This document shows, piece by piece, positions 54,754 through 63,542 of a stretch of 64,000 bases of DNA. The notes under the pieces are model-generated. The model saw only the letters and a list, made by a program, of their open reading frames with translations, had not been told where the DNA came from and did not search any database. The stretch is from an uncultured Bacilli bacterium (GTDB lineage Bacteria > Bacillota_I > Bacilli_A > RF39 > UBA660), in the NCBI GenBank assembly GCA_944329375.1, contig CALVIB010000002.1:27004-91003 (forward strand), given 5' to 3'. Each line of letters begins with the position of its first letter. Positions within the stretch are counted from its first letter, which is position 1. The position numbers and the translations under genes are program-made.

Positions 54754-55513
54754 ACCTATAAAAATTAATGATTGTTTCAATATTAAATTGTAATAATAAA
54801 AGTAAGGTAGCGCCCGCAGCTAAAAATGGTCCAAAAGGTAAAATATGATTTTTCTTTTTATATAAAATTAATAAGGCTATTGGTAAGCCGATTAAAGAGC
54901 CTACAAATATTGATAATATAGCTATTGGATAAGTTAAAACCATACCAAATATAAAGAGTAATTTAATATCTCCTCCACCCATGGACTCTTTTTTAAATAG
55001 AAAATCGCCTAATTTTTTAAGTAAAAACATGGTTAGGAAAGCTAGTGTTCCATTTAATAAACTATATAAGGCTGCTTCTAAACCATTAATGCATAATATT
55101 TCGGCAAATAAAATGATTGCGAAAGTAATTAAAACTTCATCGGGTATTATAAGGTAATGATAGTCACTTATAACTATAATAATCATCATTGAAATAAATG
55201 TTAAGGCAATAATTAAATTTAAGTTTAAACCAAATGATAAATAAGCCAAAACAAATAATATACCTGTTAAAGTTTCGAATATAGGATAAAATAATGATAT
55301 TTTTTTTTGACAGTGCTTACATTTACCGCCTTGAAAAATATACGATAAAATAGGTATTAATTCAAAGAAAGTTAATTTATGATTACAATTGGTACAATGA
55401 CTTGGTGGATATACAATTGATTCTCCTTTTGGTAATCTATATCCAACTACATTGTAAAAGGAACCAAAGATGGTTCCTATTATGAATAAAAATATACAAA
55501 TAATTATTTCCAT
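54752..55513 (-). CDS. Type IV prepilin peptidase (PilD/ComC-like)
   Basis: 253 residues from ATG 55513 (AAAGGTGATG upstream). A24 peptidase layout: FGSFYNVVGYRLPKG near the start, then two CxxC pairs in a cytosolic zinc loop (HCTNCNHK and KCKHCQKK), then about six membrane helices. The first catalytic Asp lies in VISDYHYLIIPDE and the second in SMGGGDIKLL (GxGD-type motif). It cuts and methylates pseudopilins of type IV pili, type II secretion or competence. It follows the pilC/gspF-like gene by 10 nt. Confidence 0.92.
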   Translation of the reverse strand: MEIIICIFLFIIGTIFGSFYNVVGYRLPKGESIVYPPSHCTNCNHKLTFFELIPILSYIFQGGKCKHCQKKISLFYPIFETLTGILFVLAYLSFGLNLNLIIALTFISMMIIIVISDYHYLIIPDEVLITFAIILFAEILCINGLEAALYSLLNGTLAFLTMFLLKKLGDFLFKKESMGGGDIKLLFIFGMVLTYPIAILSIFVGSLIGLPIALLILYKKKNHILPFGPFLAAGATLLLLLQFNIETIINFYR

Positions 55514-55523
55514 AACATCACCT

Positions 55524-57155
55524 TTAGGCTTGAATTTGACTATACATTGAAAACATTGGTACAACAATTGATAATACGATTACTCCAACCATCGCTGTTA
55601 ACATAATAATTAAAGCTGGTTCAACAAATGTTTTAATACGTGTAACTGAATTTTTATGTAAATCTTGATAATATAATGATATTTTATACATCATTTCTGG
55701 TAGTTGACCACTTCTTTCTCCAGTAACAATCATTTCATAAGCTGGCAATGGAAAGGCCCACTGGTTTTTAAAGGCTAATGAAATTGATTTTCCTTGAGAA
55801 ATATTGTTTATTGCTTTTTGAATTAATTCTTTATATATTTCATTATTAGTTACTTTATTTAAAATTTTCATACTATCTGTGATAAAAACATTATGTGAAA
55901 GCAAAGAAGAAAATGTTTTAGTAAATGTAGTTACTTCTTTATATATGATAACACTACCAAATACTGGAAGATGCATTAATATCCATTGTACTGTTTTTCG
56001 ATATGCTTTAACATTTTTATATAAATAAATACTTAAAATTAATAATATAACAATGGCTATTCCTATGTATATAATATATTTTTGTAAAAATTGACTGAGT
56101 GCTAAAACGGCAGAAGTGATTGCTGGTATTTTAGTGCTATCCATTGTGTTATAAATTTCGATAAATTTAGGAACTACATATAGCATGATGAATGTTCCAA
56201 CTCCAATTGCAATTACAAAAATAATTGCGGGATACATCATTGCTGTAATCATTGCTTTTCTAGTAGCTTCTATTTCTGTAAAATAGGCTTCCATATCATC
56301 TAATGTTTCTGGAAGTTCTCCTGTCATTTCTGCGGTTTTAACCATATTAATTAAAATATTAGGGAAAGTGTTTCCTTGTTTAGCAAGTGCTTCACTAAAA
56401 CTTTTTCCAGTAGTTAAATCATAACTTAATGTGGCTAAAATTCTTTTATATTTTTCATTTTTAAATTGTTTTGTTAATATTTTTATAGCCTCGGCTAAGG
56501 GAATACCAACTTTTAAATAAGTAGAAACTTGAGCCAAAAAGAAAATTAAATCATGTGTTTTAAATTTATCCCCTGTTTTTCCAACACTATTATGTGAAAA
56601 ATTTATCCATATATTTGTTTTAATTTTATAAATTTTATATCCCTGAGTTTTTAAATATGAATGCACTTCAACTAAAGAATATGCAGCGAAATAGCCTTTT
56701 ACTATTTTTCCTTCTGGATTTCTTGCAATATATTCATAAATACGTTTTTTGCTTGTTTTTTTTGCTTCAGGGCCATTATAATTAATTATCATTTCCTGAG
56801 TATCTTTATATTTATCTTTAATTTCAGTGCTGCCAATTTTTGTGTTTAATAATTTACTTAGTTTTTTTGAAAAAGATTCTTTTTCTTTTGGTGTATCTTT
56901 GTTAGTCTTTATGTTTTTTTCTCTATTATGTTCAGCTAATAATAATTCGGTTTTTTTATAACGATTTTCGGTTTTTTGTGATTTGATAACAGGCTTTTTT
57001 GCTGTGTTAGTTGGGGTAAATAGCTTTGCCATAATAGTTGGAAATGCCATTATTCCCAAAAAGACATATCTAAAAAATTTACCGATAGCTTTAAATAATT
57101 CTATAATACCATGATAGACATAAATGAATGGGGATAACAAAAATTTAAAGTTCAT
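55524..57155 (-). CDS. Type II secretion/type IV pilus inner-membrane protein (GspF/PilC-like)
   Basis: 543 residues, about 130 longer than usual because of an N-terminal hydrophobic stretch (about 1-45) and a charged linker (to about 130). Two GspF domains follow: KTHDLIFFLAQVSTYLKVGI begins the first, with TEIEATRKAMITAMMYPA after it; TFTKTFSSLLSHNVFITDS begins the second. Three membrane helices are visible. It is the platform protein of the pilus/competence pseudopilus machine. Only the prepilin peptidase is next to it; the ATPase and pilin genes must lie elsewhere. Confidence 0.88.
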   Translation of the reverse strand: MNFKFLLSPFIYVYHGIIELFKAIGKFFRYVFLGIMAFPTIMAKLFTPTNTAKKPVIKSQKTENRYKKTELLLAEHNREKNIKTNKDTPKEKESFSKKLSKLLNTKIGSTEIKDKYKDTQEMIINYNGPEAKKTSKKRIYEYIARNPEGKIVKGYFAAYSLVEVHSYLKTQGYKIYKIKTNIWINFSHNSVGKTGDKFKTHDLIFFLAQVSTYLKVGIPLAEAIKILTKQFKNEKYKRILATLSYDLTTGKSFSEALAKQGNTFPNILINMVKTAEMTGELPETLDDMEAYFTEIEATRKAMITAMMYPAIIFVIAIGVGTFIMLYVVPKFIEIYNTMDSTKIPAITSAVLALSQFLQKYIIYIGIAIVILLILSIYLYKNVKAYRKTVQWILMHLPVFGSVIIYKEVTTFTKTFSSLLSHNVFITDSMKILNKVTNNEIYKELIQKAINNISQGKSISLAFKNQWAFPLPAYEMIVTGERSGQLPEMMYKISLYYQDLHKNSVTRIKTFVEPALIIMLTAMVGVIVLSIVVPMFSMYSQIQA

Positions 57156-57263
57156 TTTAACACCTTCCTATTCTTTTATGCTAAATTTATTATAACATAA
57201 TAATTTTTAAAATAAAACTTTTTTTATTTAAATCATATAATATTTTAGAAGGGGGCTAGAATC

Positions 57264-57602
57264 ATGAATTTTTATAATCCCTATTATTATGTTATTCCTA
57301 CGACTAGTGCTGGATTAGGGCGTGGATTATTTGGTGGAGCTCTACGCAATGGTATTAATTGGAGTGGAATTTTAAATGGTGCTCAAAGAACTTTAGGGTT
57401 AGTAAATCAAGCAATTCCTTTAGTTAAACAAGCGGCTCCTATGATGAGAAATGCTAAAACAATGTTTAAGGTTATGAATGAATTTAAAAAAGTTGATACA
57501 CCTGTTAGCAAAAATAGTAATGAAAACAATGTTCATAATAGTAATACAATTACTGAAAATGAAACTACCAATTATAATAGTGGGCCAACCTTTTTTCTTT
57601 AA
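57264..57602 (+). CDS. YqfQ/VrrA-like protein
   Basis: 112 residues. The core GGALRNGINWSGILNGAQRT followed by LGLVNQAIPLVKQAAPMMRN and AKTMFKVMNEFKK is the hallmark of the Bacilli YqfQ/VrrA family, whose function is unclear. The N-terminus is short and Tyr/Gly-rich; the C-terminal 35 residues are Asn/Thr-rich. No signal peptide. GAAGGGGG precedes ATG 57264. It is the only plus-strand gene in this stretch and shares a bidirectional terminator with the convergent surface-protein gene. Confidence 0.75.
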   Translation: MNFYNPYYYVIPTTSAGLGRGLFGGALRNGINWSGILNGAQRTLGLVNQAIPLVKQAAPMMRNAKTMFKVMNEFKKVDTPVSKNSNENNVHNSNTITENETTNYNSGPTFFL

Positions 57603-57632
57603 TTATTTAAAAGAAAATTTTATATACTAATT

Positions 57633-57667
57633 AAAAATACTCCTAAAAATTAAATAGGAGTATTTTT
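57633..57667. terminator. Bidirectional intrinsic terminator
   Basis: A perfect 13-bp stem AAAAATACTCCTA / TAGGAGTATTTTT with a 9-nt loop. It serves the YqfQ-like gene and the convergent surface-protein gene. Confidence 0.88.
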
Positions 57668-58427
57668 AATTTGTTTGAGTAAATTTCCATTTTTGGGAAG
57701 CTGTTTTATTACATGTATACAACTGTATTTTTGTTCCATTAGCTATTTGTACTCCTCCATCACTGCCTCCACCATTATAAGAAATCATACCTTTATTCAT
57801 TGTAACATTTCCATCAACCATATAAAGACCGCCTACTGTTTTTCCATAATTTTGATTAATTTCTCCTCCATTTGTTTTATAATCATAGGTTAATAGATAT
57901 GTACTTGGGGCTTCTGGGTCTTTATTTTCTTGAGTATATTCAAATTCTATTTCTACTTCACTTGAAGTTGGCTCTCCTTCATAGTTTGGATTATATTCTA
58001 TTTTTACATGAACTAATTTACTTTTTCCATGTTCTAAGACTTCTCCTTTGGTATATCCTGAGAAGGTTATTATTACCGCTTCACTATTTGAGTTTTGGGT
58101 ATTTGTTAATATATCATTTAGTTTAGCATCTAAGGTCCCTCTATTTTCTATGGTTACATCATATTCCATGGCATCGCCTTTTTCATACAAATCGGCTTCC
58201 ATTGAGGCTGTTAAGGTTGTCCATGATGGTTTTACTGTATTTTTGGCACTTCCTGTTGGAGTTCCATCTGTGACATTAGTTATTCTTATATCCCAGTTAC
58301 TAGTTACTTTTGAAGTTCCTGAGATTTTTAATTCGGTATTAAATGCGGCATAGCCTATAACCATACATAATAGTACTCCTATTAAACTTAATATTATTAT
58401 ATTTCTTTTCTTTTTCCCTCTATGCAT
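57666..58427 (-). CDS. TasA/camelysin-like secreted surface protein with C-terminal ricin-type QxW motif
   Basis: About 253 residues from ATG 58427 (GGTG 6 nt upstream; TTG 58439 is an alternative). A basic start RGKKKR and one hydrophobic segment IIILSLIGVLLCMVIGYAAF form a signal or anchor. FNTELKISGTSKVTSNWDI then opens a beta-rich domain like the TasA/camelysin family of biofilm and surface proteins. The end holds NGTKIQLYTCNKTASQKWKF, which fits one ricin-B/CBM13 carbohydrate-binding repeat (QxW). Export and a sugar-binding surface role are inferred. Its putative promoter has an 11-G tract. Confidence 0.7.
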   Translation of the reverse strand: MHRGKKKRNIIILSLIGVLLCMVIGYAAFNTELKISGTSKVTSNWDIRITNVTDGTPTGSAKNTVKPSWTTLTASMEADLYEKGDAMEYDVTIENRGTLDAKLNDILTNTQNSNSEAVIITFSGYTKGEVLEHGKSKLVHVKIEYNPNYEGEPTSSEVEIEFEYTQENKDPEAPSTYLLTYDYKTNGGEINQNYGKTVGGLYMVDGNVTMNKGMISYNGGGSDGGVQIANGTKIQLYTCNKTASQKWKFTQTN

Positions 58428-58443
58428 ATTATTCACCAATTAT

Positions 58444-58473
58444 ATTATACCCCCCCCCCCATGAAAATTTCGA
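58444..58473 (-). promoter_or_regulatory. Putative promoter with an 11-G homopolymer in the spacer
   Basis: Minus strand: TCGAAA (58468-58473, 4/6 match to TTGACA), an 18-nt spacer whose last 11 bases are all G (58450-58460), then TATAAT (58444-58449). A G-run of this length is exceptional in so AT-rich a genome, and changes in run length would alter the -35/-10 spacing. The predicted transcript start lies about 10 nt before the ATG. Confidence 0.55.
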
Positions 58474-58498
58474 GTTTTTTTTTAATACAAAAGTAAAA

Positions 58499-58528
58499 AA
58501 AGAAACAAGGTTTTACACTTATTTCTTT
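58499..58528 (-). terminator. Terminator after the ABC-F gene
   Basis: AAAGAAA-x-AAG pairs with CTT-x-TTTCTTT around an 8-nt loop, with a run of T on the minus strand. Confidence 0.6.
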
Positions 58529-58532
58529 ATTT

Positions 58533-58546
58533 GGGGGTGGCGGGGG
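58533..58546 (+). repeat. G-rich motif GGGGGTGGCGGGGG
   Basis: Two runs of five G and one GG within 14 nt, in an otherwise very AT-rich intergenic stretch. On the minus strand it is C-rich and complementary to the 11-G tract 73 nt downstream. Confidence 0.7.
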
Positions 58547-58590
58547 TATTTATTAATATGTCTAATGATTGATTAATATAAATAATTTCT

Positions 58591-60183
58591 TTAATTTGTT
58601 TCATATTTTTTTAAATATTCATCATAGGTCATCTGTTTATCAATATATGTTCCATCTTCTTTAATTAAAATTAATCTGTTGGCTAAGGTTGATATTAATT
58701 CAGTATCAAATGTTGAAAATACTATTGGTCCATCAAATTTAGCTAAACCATTATTTAATGAAGTAATTGATTCAATATCTAAATGGTTGGTAGGTTCATC
58801 TAAAAGTAATACATTACCTTTATTTAGCATCATTTTGGCAAACATACATCTTACTTTTTCGCCACCTGACAAAACATTTACCTTTTTTAATGCTTCTTCT
58901 GATGAGAACAACATTCTCCCTAAAAAACCTCTTACAAAACTATCTTCTTTATTTTCTGAAAATTTTCTTAACCATTCTACTAAATCTTCGTTTGTTTCAA
59001 AATATTTATCATGGTTTTTTGGAAAGTAGGATGTAATGACAGTTGTTCCTACTTTAATTTCTCCACTATCTGGTATTCTTTCTCCTGCTAATATTTGAAG
59101 TAATGTAGTTTTAGCAATTTCGTTTTCGCCAATTAGGGCAATTTTATCATCTTTTTTAATATTTAAAGTAAAGTTTTTTAATATATCTTTACCATCAATA
59201 ATTACATTAATCTTACTTAATGTAATTATCTCTTTACCAAGTCTTTTTTCATAATCGAAATTAATATATGGATATTTTCTTGAGGATGGTTTTAGTTCTT
59301 CTAAGGATATTTTTTCTAATAATTTTTTTCTAGAAGTTGCTTGTTTAGATTTAGAAGCATTGGCAGAAAATCTCGCAATAAAGCTTTGTAATTCTTTAAT
59401 TTTTTCTTCTTTCTTTTTATTAGCTTGTTTTATTTGTTTTTGCATTAATTCATTAGATTGATACCAAAAATCATAATTACCAATAGTTATTTGAATTCTT
59501 TCTCTATCAATATCACACATATGTGTACATACTGTGTTTAAAAAATGTCTATCATGAGATACTAAGATAATTGTTCCTTTATAATCAGATAAGAAATTTT
59601 CTAGCCAGATTTTACTTTGAATATCTAAACCATTAGTAGGTTCATCTAAGAGTAAGATATCAGGGTTACCAAATAAAGCTTGGGCTAGTAGTACTTTAAC
59701 TTTATCTTTATCTTTTAAACTTTCCATTTTCTTATCAAATAATTCATTTGGAATGCCAAGACCAGCTAATAATATTGAGGCATCACTATCTGCTTGCCAG
59801 CCGTTTAAAGATTCAAATTCAGCTTCTAATTCGCCTACTTTAATACCATCTTCATTGGTAAAATCTTCTTTCATATATAAGGCATCTTTTTCTTTCATTA
59901 TTTTATATAATCTATCATTTCCCATAATAACTGTATCTAATACGGTATAATCATTATATAAATTATGGTCTTGCTTTAAATAAGATAATCTTTCTCCTTT
60001 ATCTTTTATAACTTCTCCAGTAGTGCTTTCAATTTGACCAGTTAAAATTTTAAGTAAAGTTGATTTACCAGCACCGTTTGCTCCTATTACTCCATAACAG
60101 TTACCTTCAGTAAATTCTAAATTAACATTTTCAAATAATACTCGTTTTCCATATCTGACGGATAAGTTTATTACTTTTAACAT
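58591..60183 (-). CDS. ABC-F family ATPase (YkpA/YbiT-like)
   Basis: 530 residues with two ATPase cassettes joined by a helical linker (about 245-300, Lys-rich), no membrane helices. Cassette 1: Walker A GANGAGKST, Walker B ILLLDEPTNGLD, with the signature position reading SLKDKDKVKV. Cassette 2: Walker A position GENEIAKTT (Ala for Gly), signature VLSGGEKVR, Walker B VLLLDEPTNHLD. ABC-F proteins act on ribosomes in translation rescue or antibiotic resistance. The two degenerate positions may be a subfamily trait. Start ATG 60183 after AAAGGTGATG. Confidence 0.88.
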   Translation of the reverse strand: MLKVINLSVRYGKRVLFENVNLEFTEGNCYGVIGANGAGKSTLLKILTGQIESTTGEVIKDKGERLSYLKQDHNLYNDYTVLDTVIMGNDRLYKIMKEKDALYMKEDFTNEDGIKVGELEAEFESLNGWQADSDASILLAGLGIPNELFDKKMESLKDKDKVKVLLAQALFGNPDILLLDEPTNGLDIQSKIWLENFLSDYKGTIILVSHDRHFLNTVCTHMCDIDRERIQITIGNYDFWYQSNELMQKQIKQANKKKEEKIKELQSFIARFSANASKSKQATSRKKLLEKISLEELKPSSRKYPYINFDYEKRLGKEIITLSKINVIIDGKDILKNFTLNIKKDDKIALIGENEIAKTTLLQILAGERIPDSGEIKVGTTVITSYFPKNHDKYFETNEDLVEWLRKFSENKEDSFVRGFLGRMLFSSEEALKKVNVLSGGEKVRCMFAKMMLNKGNVLLLDEPTNHLDIESITSLNNGLAKFDGPIVFSTFDTELISTLANRLILIKEDGTYIDKQMTYDEYLKKYETN

Positions 60184-60235
60184 TTTTCATCACCTTTTAT
60201 CATTATACAGGAAAACGTTTATTTTTCAAAGAAAA

Positions 60236-60256
60236 AAGATATTTATTCAATATCTT
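60236..60256 (-). terminator. Terminator after smc
   Basis: AAGATATT / AATATCTT with a 5-nt loop followed by TTTTTTCTTTG on the minus strand; overlaps the smc stop. Confidence 0.75.
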
Positions 60257-63182
60257 CTAATTTAACGCTGACAAGTTTACTAACTCCAGATTCTTGCATG
60301 GTTATACCATATAAAATATCGGCATATTCCATGGTTTTTTTCTTATGGGTTATTATTATAAATTCAGATTTTTCTTTTAATTTTTGAATATACTTTCCAA
60401 AGGTATCAACATTTGCTTCATCTAAAGCAGCTTCAACTTCATCTAATACACAAAACGGAGATGGTTTTGATTTGATAATAGCAAATAATAAACTAATAGC
60501 GGTTAATGTTTTTTCGCCGCCTGATAAAAGTGATATACTACTTAATTTTTTTCCTGGTGGACTAGCAACTATATCAATTCCTGTTTCTAAAATATTATCT
60601 GGCTCAGTTAATTTAAGTTTTGCATGTCCTCCTTTAAATAACTCTTTAAATGTTTCTGTAAAATTTTGATTAACTATTTTAAATGTATTAGAAAATTCAC
60701 TAATCATTACTTTATCCATTTCATCGATAATTTCAAGTAATGTGTTTTCAGCTTGTGTTAAATCTTCTATTTGTTTATTTAAAAATGTATATCTTTCATT
60801 TACTTCGTTATATTCATCAGGAGCTGTTAAATTAACAATTCCTAATTCTTTGATTTTTTTCTTTAATTTACTGACTTCATTTCTAGCTATATTGACATCT
60901 ATATCTAATTTGTAGTTTTCTTTAGCTCTATCATAAGTCATACTATAATTTTCTGTTAGATTATTTAATAAATTATCTAATTTTACTTCTAATCTGCTAG
61001 CTTTAATTTCCAAATCTTTTAATTCATTGGATTTTAAACTATAAAGACTATTTTCTTTTTTAAGAGAAGCTTCAAAATCTTCTAGTGTTTCATTTAAATT
61101 ATCTTTTTCTTTATTTAAGGAGTTGAGTTCTTGTTCAGCTTCGGTTTTAGTTTTTAAAGCTGCATAATATTTATTTAAAATTTCTTCTTCTTCATTAGAT
61201 AGACTACCTTCTAATATTTTATTATTGCTGTTGATATCAAAGGTTATTTGTTCTAACTCTAAATTTAAATTATTTAATTTGTTTTTTTCATTATTTATTT
61301 TTTCTTCTTTTAACATTTTATCTTTATTGATTAAATATATTTTATCTTCTTTAGCTTTTAAATTATAATCTACTTCGTTTATTTCATTTTCAAAATCTTT
61401 TATTTTAGTAATCAATAAGTCTTTTTTTCTTAAATCATTTTCTAATTCATATTTGTCACTTATAACGTTTCTGACTTTATTTTGTTTACCACCAGTCATT
61501 GAACCACCAACGTGGATAATTTCGCCATCTAAAGTAACTATTCTATAACGGTTATTTATTATTTTACTAATATTTACCGCACTATCTAAGTTTTCAGTAA
61601 CAATTATATTACCTAATTGATTTAATATAATATTACTATATAAGTTATCATATTTAACTAAGTTACTAGCAATATCAATATAACCATTTATATTTTTAAT
61701 TTTATATGATGTTTCATTATCTACGTATTTTGGCTTAATAATATTTAATGGGAAGAAAGTTGCTCTACCGATTTGTTTTAAATAATTAATTGCTTCTTTA
61801 GCTGCTTTTTCATCATCTACTATTATGTTGTTCGTATTATATCCTAAAGCGGTAGTAATGGCGAGAGAATATTTTTCTTCGGTTTCAATTAAATTACCTA
61901 AAGCATTATGAATACCTCTTAATTTTGGGTTATTTAAAACACTTTTAACAGGTAAAGGTAATGAGCCTCCTGATTCAATACTTGATTTTAAATTTTCTAT
62001 TTTAAATTCTAGATTGTTATTTTCTCTAAGAATGTTAGTCAATTTAGTTTCTAAATCATTTTTCTTTTGTTTTATTTTATTTTGATTTTCTTCTTCTAAA
62101 GATAATTTATCATTTAAATTTTTTAATTCTATTTCTAGATGATAAATACTACCTTTTACTTCTTCTATATTATTTTTAGTTGCTAATTCACTTTCTTTTA
62201 AGGATAGAATATTTTGATGTAGTTTATAGTTTTCAGTTTGGTTTTTCTTTCTTTCTTCAATTAGAGTTTTTTTACTATTTAATCTTTCGGCTAAGGTAGT
62301 TAATTCTAAAATTTTTGATTGCATGCTTTTTATTTGTTCATCTAATTTATTAATGTTATTTTTATATTTTTCTATTTTAGCTTCGCTTTGATTTCCAGTA
62401 GTCATTAATTTTATAACTTCTTCATTTAATGTATCTATTTTATCTTTACTATTTTGGTATTCAAAATTTATATTGGTAATATCTTCAGTTATTAAAGCTA
62501 TTTCTAAATTTTCTAGTTTATCATTTACGTTTTTATATTCTAAAGCTTTGTCTTTTGCTTCTTTTAAAGGTTCTAGTCTATCTTCTAATTCTTTAATAAT
62601 ATCATTAATTCTATTTTTATTATCGTGAGTTTTATCTAATTTTCTAATAGCTTCTTCTTTTCTTCTTTTGTATTTTAAAACACCAGAAGCTTCTTCAAGA
62701 ATTATTCTTCTATCAATAGGTTTACTACTGATAATACTTTCGATTTTACCTTGTGAAATTATATTGAAACTTTCTTTGGCAATTCCGCTATCTAATAGTA
62801 AATTAGTTAAATCTTTTAGTCTTACTTTTTCGCCGTTTAAGAAATATTCATTAGTTCCATCTTTATAAACCCTTCTTTTTATTTCTACTTCATCGTATTC
62901 TAAAGGTAGATAATGGTCCATATTATCAAAGGTTAAAGATACTGATGCTACATTCATCGCATTACGTGATTTACTACCAGAAAAAATGACATCAGTCATT
63001 GTACCATCGCCTCTTAATGATTTTACTGATTGCTCTCCTAATACCCATCTAATAGCATCTACGACATTACTTTTTCCTGAGCCATTAGGTCCAACTATGC
63101 CATTAATGCCATTAATAAATTCTAAATCGGTTTTATCAGCAAAAGATTTAAAGCCATGGGCTTTCAATGATTTTAAATACAT
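60243..63182 (-). CDS. smc: Chromosome segregation protein SMC (short form)
   Basis: About 979 residues from ATG 63182. N-terminal ATP site GPNGSGKSNVVDAIRWVLGE, long coiled coil to about 405, hinge (about 410-555) starting SGGSLPLPVKSVLNN, second coiled coil, then the signature LLSGGEKTLTAISLLFAI and Walker B PFCVLDEVEAALDEANV. Typical SMC has about 1180 residues, so each coiled-coil arm is about 100 residues shorter here. It compacts and separates chromosomes with ScpA/ScpB. ATG 63182 follows GGTGTGATAATT. Confidence 0.95.
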   Translation of the reverse strand: MYLKSLKAHGFKSFADKTDLEFINGINGIVGPNGSGKSNVVDAIRWVLGEQSVKSLRGDGTMTDVIFSGSKSRNAMNVASVSLTFDNMDHYLPLEYDEVEIKRRVYKDGTNEYFLNGEKVRLKDLTNLLLDSGIAKESFNIISQGKIESIISSKPIDRRIILEEASGVLKYKRRKEEAIRKLDKTHDNKNRINDIIKELEDRLEPLKEAKDKALEYKNVNDKLENLEIALITEDITNINFEYQNSKDKIDTLNEEVIKLMTTGNQSEAKIEKYKNNINKLDEQIKSMQSKILELTTLAERLNSKKTLIEERKKNQTENYKLHQNILSLKESELATKNNIEEVKGSIYHLEIELKNLNDKLSLEEENQNKIKQKKNDLETKLTNILRENNNLEFKIENLKSSIESGGSLPLPVKSVLNNPKLRGIHNALGNLIETEEKYSLAITTALGYNTNNIIVDDEKAAKEAINYLKQIGRATFFPLNIIKPKYVDNETSYKIKNINGYIDIASNLVKYDNLYSNIILNQLGNIIVTENLDSAVNISKIINNRYRIVTLDGEIIHVGGSMTGGKQNKVRNVISDKYELENDLRKKDLLITKIKDFENEINEVDYNLKAKEDKIYLINKDKMLKEEKINNEKNKLNNLNLELEQITFDINSNNKILEGSLSNEEEEILNKYYAALKTKTEAEQELNSLNKEKDNLNETLEDFEASLKKENSLYSLKSNELKDLEIKASRLEVKLDNLLNNLTENYSMTYDRAKENYKLDIDVNIARNEVSKLKKKIKELGIVNLTAPDEYNEVNERYTFLNKQIEDLTQAENTLLEIIDEMDKVMISEFSNTFKIVNQNFTETFKELFKGGHAKLKLTEPDNILETGIDIVASPPGKKLSSISLLSGGEKTLTAISLLFAIIKSKPSPFCVLDEVEAALDEANVDTFGKYIQKLKEKSEFIIITHKKKTMEYADILYGITMQESGVSKLVSVKLEDIE

Positions 63183-63244
63183 AATTATCACACCCTACAC
63201 TATTAACAATTATACATTAAATTGACATTTTAGGCAATAATTAA

Positions 63245-63275
63245 ACGCTTAATCCACATTTTATGAATTAAGCGT
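63245..63275 (-). terminator. Intrinsic terminator before smc
   Basis: A perfect 9-bp stem ACGCTTAAT / ATTAAGCGT with a 13-nt loop and TTTAATTATT on the minus strand; ends the 63315-63828 gene pair. Confidence 0.75.
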
Positions 63276-63314
63276 ATGAATAATAATTTGATTTAAAAAT
63301 GTTATTATTCGTAA

Positions 63315-63542
63315 TTATTTGGTTTTACTATTTTTTGTATTTTCAATTAAATTATTGACATAATTTATGAAATTATTAGCATTTTCTTCGCTAATTTTAG
63401 TTACTAAGCCACTATTTTCTAGTCCTTGTAATTCAGGCAGACTATACCAAAAATTTTTAGTATAACTATATTGGTATACTAATCCATTTTCTTTTTTTAA
63501 TAATACTAGATTACTTTTATCGATGTAATATTCTTTATTCAT
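63315..63542 (-). CDS. Hypothetical 75-residue protein
   Basis: Contains YSYTKNFWYSLPELQGLENS and ends in an acidic/Asn-rich helix (ISEENANNFINYVNNLIE). No membrane segment and no recognised family. It overlaps the upstream gene by 8 nt, so the two are co-translated. A ribosome site GGTGG lies inside the upstream gene's end. Function unknown. Confidence 0.65.
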   Translation of the reverse strand: MNKEYYIDKSNLVLLKKENGLVYQYSYTKNFWYSLPELQGLENSGLVTKISEENANNFINYVNNLIENTKNSKTK

